Below, piece by piece: positions 49,569 to 59,650 of a DNA stretch of 64,000 bases. Both the position numbers and the translations under genes were made by a program. The notes under the pieces were generated by a model that saw only the letters and a program-made list of their open reading frames with translations, was not told where the DNA came from and ran no database searches. Source of the DNA: Hymenobacter nivis (GTDB lineage: Bacteria; Bacteroidota; Bacteroidia; Cytophagales; Hymenobacteraceae); the NCBI RefSeq assembly GCF_006439025.1, contig NZ_RCYZ01000009.1, forward strand, positions 125,868 to 189,867, written 5' to 3'. Numbering within the stretch: the stretch's first letter is position 1; each line of letters opens with the position of its first letter.

Positions 49569-49835
49569 TGGGTGATGATTGGGGCGAATCATGCTGCAAA
49601 ATTAAGCCAATTTTATGCCCGGTAATTGCTCGGCCGAATTAATTTTTTATTTCGTCACAAATTCAATTCGCATTGGGGCCCCAAATCGTGTCAATTAATG
49701 CCAACCCAGTTTGCGGCCGCGGTAGACACCCAGCCTTTTTTGGGGGCCCCGCGACTGGTTGCTCCACCGGGGGCCCTGGCCGCACCTTTAGCGCTTTGTT
49801 TTGCCCCGGGCTCCGGCCCGGCAGCGCGCCAAACG

Positions 49836-49884
49836 CACGGGGCCCGGCCAACAATTAAGTCGGCCGGGCCCCGTGGCTTTTTAT
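49836..49884. terminator. hairpin terminator next to the T9SS protein gene
   Basis: CACGGGGCCCGGCC, 12-base loop, GGCCGGGCCCCGTG, then GCTTTTTATATA on the + side. It lies just beyond the stop of the minus-strand gene at 49899. The T-run is on the + side, so polarity is unclear. Confidence 0.55.
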
Positions 49885-49898
49885 ATAGTCCGGCGGGG

Positions 49899-52094
49899 CT
49901 ACTGGGCCACCACCAGGCGCTGGGTGGCTACGCGGTTGCCCGCCGCGTCGCGCACCACCACGTGGTAGAGGCCGGTGGGCAGCGTGGGCAACGTGGCCAC
50001 GGCGCCGGCTTCGGCGGCCAAGGGCACCTGGCGCACGAGCTGGCCCATTTCCGAGTACACGGAGGCGCTGACGGCCCCAGCGCCTTCGTAGCGCAGGCTC
50101 ACGGGGGCCGAAGCCAGCGCGGGGTTGGGGTACACTTGCAGGCCGCTGCTGGCCAGGGCGCCACCGGCCAAAGCTACCACGGGCGAATAGGCAATTGTGC
50201 CATCCACATCAACCTGGCGCAGGCGGTAGTACAGCGTCGTGCTGCCCATTGCCGCGGCGCTGGCATCGGTGTACTGGTAGCGGTGGGCCTCCGAACTGTT
50301 GCCAGCGGCGGCCACCTGGCCCACGGCCTGGAACTCGGCGGCGCTGCCACCGCGGCGCTCTATTACAAACTGGCTGCTGTTGTGCTCCGAGGCCGTGGCC
50401 CAGGCCAGGTTGGCGCCGGTAGCGGTGCGGCGGCCAGTGAAGTCGGTCAGCACCACGGGCAGGGGGGCGACAAACACCACGGGCAGCACTGCCTGCGGAT
50501 CATCGGCAAAGGCGTTGAACACCTTCATGCCGCTCAGGGCGGTCACGCCACCGACCACGTCGAGCCGCACCGAAGAGAAGGACTTGGTCGTGAGGAACGA
50601 AACTTCGGTGCGGCCATTTGGCAGCAAGCCAATCGAAAGCAAGTCGCTGGCCGCAGCGCTTTCCACCAATTTCCCAGCTGCGTCGTAGGTCGACAAAGTG
50701 AGATTTTTCAACACGCTAACGTCGAGCAGGGCCCCGGTTAGCAGACCAGCACCCGGCCCGACCACCATACCAGCGCGGTTGCCGGCCAGGCCGTTACCGT
50801 TGAGGTCAACTTTCAGAAACTGACTGTTGCCCACGCCCAGTACAGTGGCAAACTGTGCAAAATCGTTGGGGTTGGCACTGGCAGCGTTTTCAGGATTCGC
50901 AACCGCAGCGAGGTCAACGCACACAATAGCAACGCAAACCCGGCTAGCGGCACTGCCAGTAGCGCGGTTGGTGGTAGTAGTAAAATCCGAGATTACCTGC
51001 TTGGCTTGGCCAAAGGCACGTGGCTCCAGGCCAAAGCCGTAGTACAGCTGCATGTTGTCGAGCACCGAGACCGTCGACGTGCGCTCGATGCTTACGGCAT
51101 CGAACGGCAGCGTGGTGGGGAAGCCCACCCGCGTTTGGCCACCGGGCAGCACATTCAGTTGCAGCAGGCTAGCGTCGGTGTTGGTTTCTTGGGGTACGCC
51201 GTTCAGGAACGTGCGGATACGCACGCCGCTCAGCACGTTGGCGTCCAGCAAGCCGGCGTTGCCCACCATGAAGCCGGCGTAGTACCCAGCCGGCGAGGCG
51301 GGGCCCTCCAGCTTCACGCGCAGCGTAGGGGGGCAGCTTACTGTAGCGAAGCTGCCGAAAGTGGCGTAGTTGGTCAGGTCCATGTCCACGGCCCGGTCCG
51401 GGTTGCCCACGCTGGAATTAACGCACGCCTGCACCAGCTTATTACCGTCGAGTTTGTAGGCCGTACTGCTGTATTTGGTATCGTTGGGGGTGGCGAAGCG
51501 CGAGAGGGCCCCCAGGAGCGGCACCTGCGAAGCGCCAACGACCCCGTAGGCATTGTACACGTTGGTTTTGAAGTTCAGATTGGCAGCGTTGGCGATGGTC
51601 ACCTCCACGGCGTCAAACGGCTTGATGGTCACGAAATCGACTGGCGTGGGGTCGCTGCCGGCGCCGAGCAAATTGGTCTGGAGCAGCGTGGCGTCCACCA
51701 CGTGGCTTTCCTGGAGCACACCGCCAAGGTAGGTGCGCATGGTGGTTGCGCCCAGTGCCGACCCGCCGATGCCCGACGTATTGGCGAGCAGCATACCGGC
51801 CCGGTAACCAGCCGGGGCGGGCCCACCAACCAGCGGCAGGCGCAGCGTCACCGGGTTGCCGGTATCGGTGGTTACGACCGCCGCAATGGCGGCTCCGCTG
51901 GTACCGAGGGAAATGCTACCGCCCCCGGTGAGCACCGGCGAAGCGGGGTAGAGGGCCCCCGTCGAGCCCTTAGAATAATAGGCCCGTGGCAGTACGGTTT
52001 GGGCCAGGCTGCCTGCAACAGCGACCAGCAGCAGGATGAGGACACACACCAACCGCTGGAAAGTACGGGCGAACGTCAGGTTAGAATAATACAT
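49899..52094 (-). CDS. T9SS cargo protein with three internal repeats and type A sorting tail
   Basis: 731 aa from ATG 52094. Signal peptide LVCVLILLLVAVAGSLAQ. Then three divergent repeats of about 145 aa, each with AGxxxxN/GxxGLLxxxxLxxVxIxT...G.xxE, LLPGGRT-like and PFDAVxI/SFSSVRL motifs (about 45-195, 215-360, 385-545). Next an Ig-like region (LTDFTGRRTATGANLAWATA; QFVIERRGGSAAEFQ) and the C-terminal Por/T9SS tail, GLQVYPNPALASAPVSLRYE ... TGLYHVVVRDAAGNRVATQR. Probably exported across the outer membrane and attached to the cell surface. The binding function of the repeats is unknown. Divergent from the NtrC-type regulator. Confidence 0.83.
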   Translation of the reverse strand: MYYSNLTFARTFQRLVCVLILLLVAVAGSLAQTVLPRAYYSKGSTGALYPASPVLTGGGSISLGTSGAAIAAVVTTDTGNPVTLRLPLVGGPAPAGYRAGMLLANTSGIGGSALGATTMRTYLGGVLQESHVVDATLLQTNLLGAGSDPTPVDFVTIKPFDAVEVTIANAANLNFKTNVYNAYGVVGASQVPLLGALSRFATPNDTKYSSTAYKLDGNKLVQACVNSSVGNPDRAVDMDLTNYATFGSFATVSCPPTLRVKLEGPASPAGYYAGFMVGNAGLLDANVLSGVRIRTFLNGVPQETNTDASLLQLNVLPGGQTRVGFPTTLPFDAVSIERTSTVSVLDNMQLYYGFGLEPRAFGQAKQVISDFTTTTNRATGSAASRVCVAIVCVDLAAVANPENAASANPNDFAQFATVLGVGNSQFLKVDLNGNGLAGNRAGMVVGPGAGLLTGALLDVSVLKNLTLSTYDAAGKLVESAAASDLLSIGLLPNGRTEVSFLTTKSFSSVRLDVVGGVTALSGMKVFNAFADDPQAVLPVVFVAPLPVVLTDFTGRRTATGANLAWATASEHNSSQFVIERRGGSAAEFQAVGQVAAAGNSSEAHRYQYTDASAAAMGSTTLYYRLRQVDVDGTIAYSPVVALAGGALASSGLQVYPNPALASAPVSLRYEGAGAVSASVYSEMGQLVRQVPLAAEAGAVATLPTLPTGLYHVVVRDAAGNRVATQRLVVAQ

Positions 52095-52482
52095 GATTGG
52101 GCAGGAGGGTAGTAGTGAGTCGATAGAAGTTATTCTGATTGGCATCACTCTTTACAATCGACTATCCATTTTTCAATTAATTATCTATATTATTGTTAAT
52201 CATTGGTTTAAATAAAAAATTGTTCGCACAAATCGTATTTTAGGTTCCATTGTGGGATTTATATTCCTAAATTGGGAATGCGAATACTGCGATATGGAAA
52301 ATAAATTTTCATTTTCGCAATCCAATAGCTTAATTTTACCGTAGCTAGGGGGTTTATCCGTATTTACCATAAAATTTACAGGCTCCCATAAAATATAATT
52401 ATTTTTATAAAATCTCCTATTTTATCGCGTTGATAGGCAAATTTTGGGCCCCTGCGCTTCGTCTGATATTCCTTGTGTCTGT
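52095..52482. promoter_or_regulatory. 388-bp AT-rich divergent regulatory region
   Basis: Very AT-rich compared with its flanks and without ORFs. Contains a small palindrome ATTCC-TAAATTG-GGAAT (about 52269-52287) and many A/T runs. It must carry the promoters of both the T9SS gene (minus) and the response-regulator gene (plus). I could not identify a -24/-12 sigma-54 promoter by eye. Confidence 0.6.
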
Positions 52483-53847
<1,365 letters not shown>

Positions 53848-54004
53848 ACTGGCGGCGACCCACAATTTTGTATTACCTTAGCCAGGCCCTAATCTTATAC
53901 CGGTTCAGGACAACTTAATGCCGGGGCCCCGGGTTATATAGCCAATCTAAACTGGTGCCGCGCGGGGCCAGTGGTTTATTCTTACTATTTCATTCATTGC
54001 CGTT

Positions 54005-54112
54005 ATGTTGACCCTCGTATTAGGCTTACTGGGCGCTGCCGCCCTCGTTGCCCGCCGTGCTGCCCAAGCCGCCCAACCCAAGCTGATCCCCGTACCGGTA
54101 CGGAGCAAGTAA
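54005..54112 (+). CDS. 35-residue hydrophobic small protein
   Basis: ATG 54005 to TAA 54112: MLTLVLGLLGAAALVARRAA, then QAAQPKLIPVPVRSK. One hydrophobic helix followed by a basic, Pro-containing tail, typical of a small single-pass membrane protein or peptide. It is followed after 26 bases by a perfect intrinsic terminator and preceded by 157 bases without other genes, so it is likely a real single-gene unit. Family not recognised. Confidence 0.6.
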   Translation: MLTLVLGLLGAAALVARRAAQAAQPKLIPVPVRSK

Positions 54113-54138
54113 ACGCTGACCGACTACCCTTTAAATAG

Positions 54139-54166
54139 AAAAAGCAGCCCGCGGGCTGCTTTTTTA
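54139..54166 (+). terminator. intrinsic terminator of the 35-aa gene
   Basis: AAAAGCAGCCCGCGGGCTGCTTTTTT: perfect 20-bp-plus palindrome with a T-run. Confidence 0.8.
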
Positions 54167-54209
54167 TTGCCTCTGCCACACGAAAACCGAGGCGTTGCCG
54201 TTGAAATCG

Positions 54210-54605
54210 TTAGCGGATGACAAGCTTACTCATTTGGTTAACTCCGCTGCCTTCCAGCTTCACATAGTATAGGCCGTTGGCAAAGCCCCTCATGTCAAGC
54301 ACTTTGGTAGCGCGGTTATTAAGGTCGGTCACGGTTTCGTGGTACACTACGGAGCCAATTACGTTCAGTACCTGCAATTCGAAGCGGCGGCCTTCTTGGC
54401 CGTTAATGGTAAGCTGCACCAAGCCGGGGTTAGTGGGGTTTGGGTACAATACCAATGTTTTATCATCGGTGCCGGGGCGCGTTTGCTGCACAGCGGTATG
54501 CTGGGCCTCGATAGGCCGGGCCGGGGCAACTGGAGCAAACCCGCTAGCTAGGCCAGCAGTGGCCAGGGCCAAGGCAAAGGAAAGAGCAAGTAGGCGTGGC
54601 ATCAT
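54210..54605 (-). CDS. small secreted protein with T9SS type A sorting domain
   Basis: 131 aa from ATG 54605. Signal peptide MMPRLLALSFALALATAGLA. A short linker (APVAPARPIEAQHTAVQQTR) leads directly to the Por/T9SS tail: LVLYPNPTNPGLVQLTINGQ, GRRFELQVLNVIGSVVYHET, MRGFANGLYYVKLEGSGVNQ, ending KLVIR. Practically the whole mature protein is the tail, so it may be a stand-alone adaptor or a remnant of a larger cargo protein. Confidence 0.82.
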   Translation of the reverse strand: MMPRLLALSFALALATAGLASGFAPVAPARPIEAQHTAVQQTRPGTDDKTLVLYPNPTNPGLVQLTINGQEGRRFELQVLNVIGSVVYHETVTDLNNRATKVLDMRGFANGLYYVKLEGSGVNQMSKLVIR

Positions 54606-54812
54606 ACAAAAAGTCAGGGTAGCAAATCGGCCCGAATGCGGTGGAGGACGCACGAGCTGATGGAGTTAACGGTGGGAATTAAATTTGGTTGACAAAGATA
54701 ATTCCTAATCTCTATGTTATTGATGAAAAAGTTGTTATTACCGATGGAATCAAACCTTTTCAGGTTTGCCAGCTATTATTCATCGACTAACTAGTACTTA
54801 GCAAATAGTAAA

Positions 54813-55934
54813 GTGGACGTCCTCATTATTGGCGGGGGCCTGGCTGGACTGGCGGCGGCCCTCGACCTGGCCGGGCGCGGCCACGCCGTAGCCCTGGCCG
54901 AGCGCCGGCCCTACCCTTTCCACCGCGTGTGCGGCGAATACGTCAGCAACGAGGTGCTCCCGTACTTGGCCCGGCTCGGGGCCGATCCGGCGCCGCTGGG
55001 CGTGGCCGACATCCGGCGGTTCGAGCTATCGTCGCCGGCCGGGCGCGTGCTGCGCAGCCCCCTGGACCTGGGCGGTTTCGGAGTGAGCCGCTATGCGCTG
55101 GACGAGTTTCTGTACCGGCGGGCGCTGGCGGCGGGCGTACAGTTTTACTTGCCCGCTACGGTGGCCAGCGTGGCGTTCGACGCCGCGGCGGGGCGCCACG
55201 CGGTGGCCCTGGCCGACGGCCGCACCCTGGCCCCGCGCGTGGTGCTGGGGGCCTACGGCAAGCGCGCCAACCTGGACCGCCAGCTCGACCGACCGTTTTT
55301 TCGGCAGCGCTCGCCCTACCTCGGGGTGAAGTACCACCTGCGCCTGCCGGGCCACGCCCGCGACGTGATTGCGCTGCACAATTTTCGCGATGGCTACGCG
55401 GGCATTTCGGCCATCGAGGACGGCAAGCTATGCTTCTGCTACCTCACCACGCGCACCAATTTGAAGGCCCACGGCGGCACCATTTCGGCCATGGAAAAAG
55501 CGGTGCTGCACCGCAATCCGCACCTGCGCGCCATCTTCCACGAAGCCGAATTCCTGTACCCGCAGCCGGAGGTGATCAACGAGATTTCCTTCGCCCCGAA
55601 GCAACCCGTGGAGCAGCACGTGCTGATGTGCGGCGACGCGGCCGGCCTCATCACCCCCTTGTGCGGCAACGGCATGGCCATGGCCCTGCACGGTGGGGCC
55701 CTAGCCAGCGCCGCGGCCCACGATTTTTTGATCGAAAAAACCAGCCGCACGCAGATGGAGGCGGCCTACGCTGGGGCCTGGCGGGCGCAGTTTGGGGCCC
55801 GGCTGCGGGTGGGGCGCGCCGTGCAGGGCCTATTTGGAGGGCCCGTGCTAAGCGAGGCCGTGGTGGGGGCCCTGGCCCACTGGCCGGGCGCGGTGCAGGC
55901 CCTGATGCGGCGCACCCACGGGGCCCCGTTCTAA
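54813..55934 (+). CDS. FAD-dependent oxidoreductase of the geranylgeranyl-reductase/hydroxylase type
   Basis: 373 aa from GTG 54813. N-terminal FAD fold VLIIGGGLAGLAAALDLAGR (GxGxxG), PFHRVCGEYVSNEVLPYLAR as in this family, second FAD motif VEQHVLMCGDAAGLITPLCG then NGMAMALHGG (GD motif). Middle beta-sheet substrate domain. Related proteins reduce isoprenoid chains or hydroxylate aromatics and quinones. The next two genes encode a type III polyketide synthase and a methyltransferase, so a role as tailoring flavoprotein (for example hydroxylation of a resorcinol or pyrone) is likely. Starts the cluster; 75 bases before the PKS start. Confidence 0.85.
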   Translation: MDVLIIGGGLAGLAAALDLAGRGHAVALAERRPYPFHRVCGEYVSNEVLPYLARLGADPAPLGVADIRRFELSSPAGRVLRSPLDLGGFGVSRYALDEFLYRRALAAGVQFYLPATVASVAFDAAAGRHAVALADGRTLAPRVVLGAYGKRANLDRQLDRPFFRQRSPYLGVKYHLRLPGHARDVIALHNFRDGYAGISAIEDGKLCFCYLTTRTNLKAHGGTISAMEKAVLHRNPHLRAIFHEAEFLYPQPEVINEISFAPKQPVEQHVLMCGDAAGLITPLCGNGMAMALHGGALASAAAHDFLIEKTSRTQMEAAYAGAWRAQFGARLRVGRAVQGLFGGPVLSEAVVGALAHWPGAVQALMRRTHGAPF

Positions 55935-56009
55935 GGAAAGCGCGGAGTGGGCCCGGCGGCCAAAATCTTTTGCCCCCGTGCGCCACGTATTTTGCGTAAA
56001 ATACGCTTA

Positions 56010-57209
56010 ATGACCAGCTACCTAGGGGCCATCGGCACCGCTAATCCGCCGCACTGCCTTGGGCAGCAGCAAATTGCCGATTTCATGGCCCAGGCCCTCG
56101 AATTCGGGGCCGACGATACCCGCCGGCTGCGGGCCCTATACCGCGTGTCGGGCATCGGGCACCGCTATTCGGTGCTGCCCGACTACGGCCGCGCCAACGG
56201 CGACTACACTTTCTTCCCCAACACGCCCGGCCTGGAGCCTTTTCCCAGCGTGGGGCAGCGCATGGCCGTGTACCGCCGCGAGGCCCTGCCGCTGGCCTTG
56301 GCCGCCGTAGCCGACTGCCGCCGCCAGGTGCCGAGCCTGGATTTGGCCACCGTCACACACCTCGTCACGGTGAGTTGCACGGGCATGTACGCCCCAGGGC
56401 TCGACATTGAGCTGGTGCAGGCCCTGGGGCTGCCGGCTTCGGTGCAGCGCACCTGCGTGAACTTCATGGGCTGCTACGCGGCCGTGAATGCCCTGAAGCT
56501 GGCCGACGCCGCCTGCCGCGCCAACCCCGCCGCCCGCGTGCTGGTGGTGAGCGTGGAGCTGTGCACGCTGCACTTCCAAAAGAGCGCCGAGGACGACCAC
56601 TTGGTGAGCAACGCGCTGTTTGGCGACGGCGCGGCGGCCTGCCTGGTGCAGGGCCGGCCGCTGCCCGACGGGGCCCCTAGCCTGGCCCTCACGGCGTTTC
56701 ACTGCGGCCTGGAACCCGACGGGCACGCCGACATGGCCTGGCACATCAACGACTTCGGGTTTGAAATGACGCTGAGCAGCTACGTGCCCAAGCTTATTCA
56801 ACGCGGCATTGGGCGGCTGACGGAGCAGTTGCTGGAGCACTTGCCGGTACGGCGCGCGGACATCCACCACTTCGCCATTCACCCCGGCGGGCGCAAGATT
56901 CTGGAAACCATCGAGCAAGCCCTGGACCTGAGCCACGACGACAACCGCTATGCCTACCGCGTGCTGCGCGACTACGGCAACATGTCGTCGGCCACGGTGC
57001 TGTTTGTGCTGCGCGACGTGCTGGCCGCCGCCACGCCCGCCGACCACGGGGCCCCGGTGCTCAGCTTCGCCTTCGGCCCCGGCCTCACGCTGGAAGCCAT
57101 GTTGCTGGAGATTTCAGTTGACAATCAGGGGTTGATGGTCAACCAAGAAGAGGCCGTCCATTCGATGAAAGGTGAGCCAGTTACCGGCGCGTTCGTGGCT
57201 GCTGAGTAG
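56010..57209 (+). CDS. type III polyketide synthase (chalcone/stilbene synthase family)
   Basis: 399 aa from ATG 56010. Thiolase-fold homodimer condensing malonyl-CoA units on a CoA starter. The catalytic triad is visible: Cys in CVNFMGCYAAVNALKLADA (about 155), His in HHFAIHPGGRKILETIEQAL (about 300), Asn in RVLRDYGNMSSATVLFVLRD (about 335). C-terminal FAFGPGLTLEAMLLE matches the GFGPG loop of the family. The region around the Cys (MGCYAA) resembles the alkylresorcinol/alkylpyrone-type bacterial enzymes, but the starter cannot be read. About 25 extra residues at the C-terminus (VDNQGLMVNQEEAVHSMKGE). Between the flavoprotein and methyltransferase genes. Confidence 0.93.
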   Translation: MTSYLGAIGTANPPHCLGQQQIADFMAQALEFGADDTRRLRALYRVSGIGHRYSVLPDYGRANGDYTFFPNTPGLEPFPSVGQRMAVYRREALPLALAAVADCRRQVPSLDLATVTHLVTVSCTGMYAPGLDIELVQALGLPASVQRTCVNFMGCYAAVNALKLADAACRANPAARVLVVSVELCTLHFQKSAEDDHLVSNALFGDGAAACLVQGRPLPDGAPSLALTAFHCGLEPDGHADMAWHINDFGFEMTLSSYVPKLIQRGIGRLTEQLLEHLPVRRADIHHFAIHPGGRKILETIEQALDLSHDDNRYAYRVLRDYGNMSSATVLFVLRDVLAAATPADHGAPVLSFAFGPGLTLEAMLLEISVDNQGLMVNQEEAVHSMKGEPVTGAFVAAE

Positions 57210-57239
57210 CAAAAGTGCGTGTTAAATGATACCTGTTAA

Positions 57240-57962
57240 ATGCTAAATAACCGCGCGCCGGGGCCCGAGCTGATGGACGACCTGACGCTGGCCTCGGACG
57301 ACTTGCGCCGCAACCTCGACGAGCTGGAAGTCATCAACACGTGGCTGGGCGGCTACCGGCCGGTGCTGGACGCGCTGGCTCGGCTGCGGCCGCGCTTTCC
57401 CCAGGGCCGGGCCCTGCGCGTGGCCGACCTGGGCAGCGGCGGCGGCGATACGTTGCGCCACGTGGCCCGCTGGGCCCGCCGCCACGGCATAGCGGTGGAG
57501 TTGGTCGGCATTGACGCCAACGCTTTTATGCTGGACTATGCCCGCGCCAAAAGCCAGGATTACCCCGAAATCAGCTACCAGCAGTTCGATATTTTCTCGG
57601 CTGAATTTCAGGCCCAGCCCTTCGATGTGCTGACGTGCAGCCTGTTCTGCCACCACTTCACCGATGACGAGCTGGGGGCCCTGCTGCGGCAATGGGCCCG
57701 GCAGGCGCGGGTGGCCGTGGTCATCAACGACCTGCACCGGCACTGGCTGGCCTACGGCAGCATTTGGGCCCTGACGCGGCTGCTCGGCGGCTCGTACCTG
57801 GTGCGGCACGACGCGCCGCTGTCGGTGGCCCGCGCCTTTCGGCGCGCCGATTGGGCGCGGCTGCTGGCGCGGGCGGGCCTCACGCAGTACGAGCTGCGCT
57901 GGCGCTGGGCGTTTCGGTGGCAGCTGATTATTTGGCCCGCTGGGGGCCCCGGCGGGCGCTAG
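57240..57962 (+). CDS. class I SAM-dependent methyltransferase
   Basis: 240 aa. SAM-binding motif I ALRVADLGSGGGDTLRHVAR (about 58-77), motif II VELVGIDANAFMLDYARAKS, post-motif FDVLTCSLFCHHFTDDELGA. UbiE/COQ5-like fold typical of C- or O-methylation of phenols and quinones. It follows the type III PKS gene by 30 bases and probably methylates the polyketide product. An in-frame ATG at 57273 is a possible alternative start. Its last 35 bases overlap the end of the convergent TonB-domain gene. Confidence 0.88.
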   Translation: MLNNRAPGPELMDDLTLASDDLRRNLDELEVINTWLGGYRPVLDALARLRPRFPQGRALRVADLGSGGGDTLRHVARWARRHGIAVELVGIDANAFMLDYARAKSQDYPEISYQQFDIFSAEFQAQPFDVLTCSLFCHHFTDDELGALLRQWARQARVAVVINDLHRHWLAYGSIWALTRLLGGSYLVRHDAPLSVARAFRRADWARLLARAGLTQYELRWRWAFRWQLIIWPAGGPGGR

Positions 57963-59526
57963 GGACGGGGGCCGGGGCGGCCAGGGGCACGGCCACGGCG
58001 TAGAGCACCCGAACCAGTTGGCCGTTTTTGAGCCGGCCCGGGGCGAAGCGGGGCAGCCGGCGCACGGCGGCCAGCACGGCCGCGTCGCAACGTTCGTCCA
58101 GCCCCTGCACCACGTAGGCGCCGGTGGGCGTGCCGGTAATTTCGACAGTGAAGGCCACCACGACGCGCCCGGCCCGGCAGGCGGGCCCGGCGGGCAACAT
58201 AAGCCGCTGCCGGATGGCCGCCACCACGGCCGCGGCGCCGCCCCCGCCGGGCGGTTGAGGCATTTGCGCTGCCCCGGTGTAGGTCTGCTGACCCGGGGCC
58301 CAGCCGTCGTCAATGTCTAGGGTGCTGAACCGGTTAAGGGTTTCTCGCCGCAGGTCCTCCACGCTTGCTTCGCTGCCGGTGTAGGGAAAGCTGATTTTCA
58401 GAAATTTGCGTACCGGCGCGGCTTGGCCCTGGGCATTGCGGGCGGGCGTCCAGGCGGGTAGGGCGCGCACCAGGCGCAGGGCAGCCGTATCGCAGACCGG
58501 GCTCAGGGGCAAGGCCACGGCGGCGTTGCGTACGCGGCCGTCGGTGCCCACCACGCAGTCAATTCCCACGTCGCCCCAGCGGCTGTGGTTTTGCACCTCG
58601 GCCGGCAGGCGCAGGTTTTGACTGACGTATTCATCAAGCCCCGGCGCGGGAAATTCGGCCGGCTGGGCCATTTCCGAATCGGAGTACACGTGCGTGGGGC
58701 TCACGACCGTAACCAGAAAATCCATGGCCGCGGCCGCGGGCTGGCCCTTGTGCTGGTTGGGGGCAAAGCGGGGCAGCTGGCCCACGGCGGCGGCCACGGC
58801 GGCATCGGCCGCGGGGCTCAGGCTGTTGGCTAGGCGCACGCTATAGGGTACGCCGCTGGGCCCCACGGTGAGGTGCACCAGCACTTGGCCTTCTACTTTG
58901 CCGCTGCGCACCTCGGCCGGCACCACCAGCGCGCGTTGCACGGCCTCGGCGGCGGCCCGGAAGCGGGCGGCGTAGGTGGGGTCGTCGAGCTGCTGCGAAA
59001 ACCCTTGCATGATTTCGACCACTTGGGCCGAGTCGGGCCGCGGGGCCTGTGGCAAGGGGTAGCCGGAGGGCCCCAGGTGCAACTCGCCCGGGGCGTATAC
59101 GTGCCGGGGCCCCACGAACGGGATGCCTAACTCGAAACGCTGCTCGATGGGCGTGCCGTTGCGCGTGGCGGGGGTGAAGCGGGGCAGCTGAGCCACAGCC
59201 GCCAGCACCGCCGCGTCCACGCCTGGGCTGATTCCCTTCACCATCTTAGCGTCGTGCACCGCCCCGTCGGGCCCCACCGCGAAGGCCACGCGCACATAGC
59301 CGTCGGCTGCGCTGGCCGGCAGCACCAGCGCGCGCTGAATCTGGTGGATGACGTCGGTTTGGCTGCCCTGGCTGCCGGGCAGGCGCGGCATTTCGTAGTG
59401 CACCTCCGGGCCGTCGCCGCCCAGCGTGTATTGCATCATAAATTGAGCCCGCGCCGCCGGGCCCGTGGCCAGCAGCAGGACCCCCAGGGCCCCAGTGCGC
59501 CGGCAGAAAGACAAGAAATTAAGCAC
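57928..59526 (-). CDS. secreted protein with four TonB C-terminal domains
   Basis: 532 aa from GTG 59526. Signal peptide GALGVLLLATGPAARAQ. Four TonB_C-type units: about 55-130 (VRVAFAVGPDGAVHDAKMVK, AVAQLPRFTPATRNGTPIEQ), about 195-275 (VLVHLTVGPSGVPYSVRLAN, AVGQLPRFAPNQHKGQP), about 300-375 (VGIDCVVGTDGRVRNAAVAL, RALPAWTPARNAQGQAAP), about 430-510 (VVVAFTVEITGTPTGAYVVQ, RRLPRFAPGRLKNGQ). Normal TonB has one such domain, a membrane anchor and a Pro-rich linker; here there is no linker and the N-terminus looks like a cleavable signal. Periplasmic multi-TonB-domain protein; function unknown. First of three related genes. Confidence 0.82.
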   Translation of the reverse strand: MLNFLSFCRRTGALGVLLLATGPAARAQFMMQYTLGGDGPEVHYEMPRLPGSQGSQTDVIHQIQRALVLPASAADGYVRVAFAVGPDGAVHDAKMVKGISPGVDAAVLAAVAQLPRFTPATRNGTPIEQRFELGIPFVGPRHVYAPGELHLGPSGYPLPQAPRPDSAQVVEIMQGFSQQLDDPTYAARFRAAAEAVQRALVVPAEVRSGKVEGQVLVHLTVGPSGVPYSVRLANSLSPAADAAVAAAVGQLPRFAPNQHKGQPAAAAMDFLVTVVSPTHVYSDSEMAQPAEFPAPGLDEYVSQNLRLPAEVQNHSRWGDVGIDCVVGTDGRVRNAAVALPLSPVCDTAALRLVRALPAWTPARNAQGQAAPVRKFLKISFPYTGSEASVEDLRRETLNRFSTLDIDDGWAPGQQTYTGAAQMPQPPGGGGAAAVVAAIRQRLMLPAGPACRAGRVVVAFTVEITGTPTGAYVVQGLDERCDAAVLAAVRRLPRFAPGRLKNGQLVRVLYAVAVPLAAPAPVPSARRGPQRAK

Positions 59527-59539
59527 GGTGCAAGCTAGC
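59527..59539 (-). promoter_or_regulatory. -7-like box TAGCTTGC three bases before the start
   Basis: On the minus strand GCTAGCTTGC-ACC-GTG. The same box and spacing occur in front of the next two TonB-domain genes (TAGCTTGC-GGC-ATG and TACCTTGC-GGC-ATG). Confidence 0.45.
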
Positions 59540-59650
59540 AGCGGCCGCGCTTATTGGGGGCCCTTTTCCGCGGGGCCCCGCCCGTCAGGCAGCGCAACAG
59601 TACGTCGCGGCGCCGCCCACCGGTAGCCGGGGCTACTCCGTTGCCGACCG

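Larger units (their letters stand above)
49141..49898. other. 758-bp spacer with small ORFs and several terminator-like hairpins
   Basis: From pyrF upwards: a GC-rich stretch, terminator 49227-49261, a possible small ORF ending at 49265, terminator 49443-49471, a 49-codon ORF starting at 49568, an AT-rich block (49600-49680), then a GC-rich hairpin next to the T9SS gene. See separate entries. No large gene. Confidence 0.5.
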
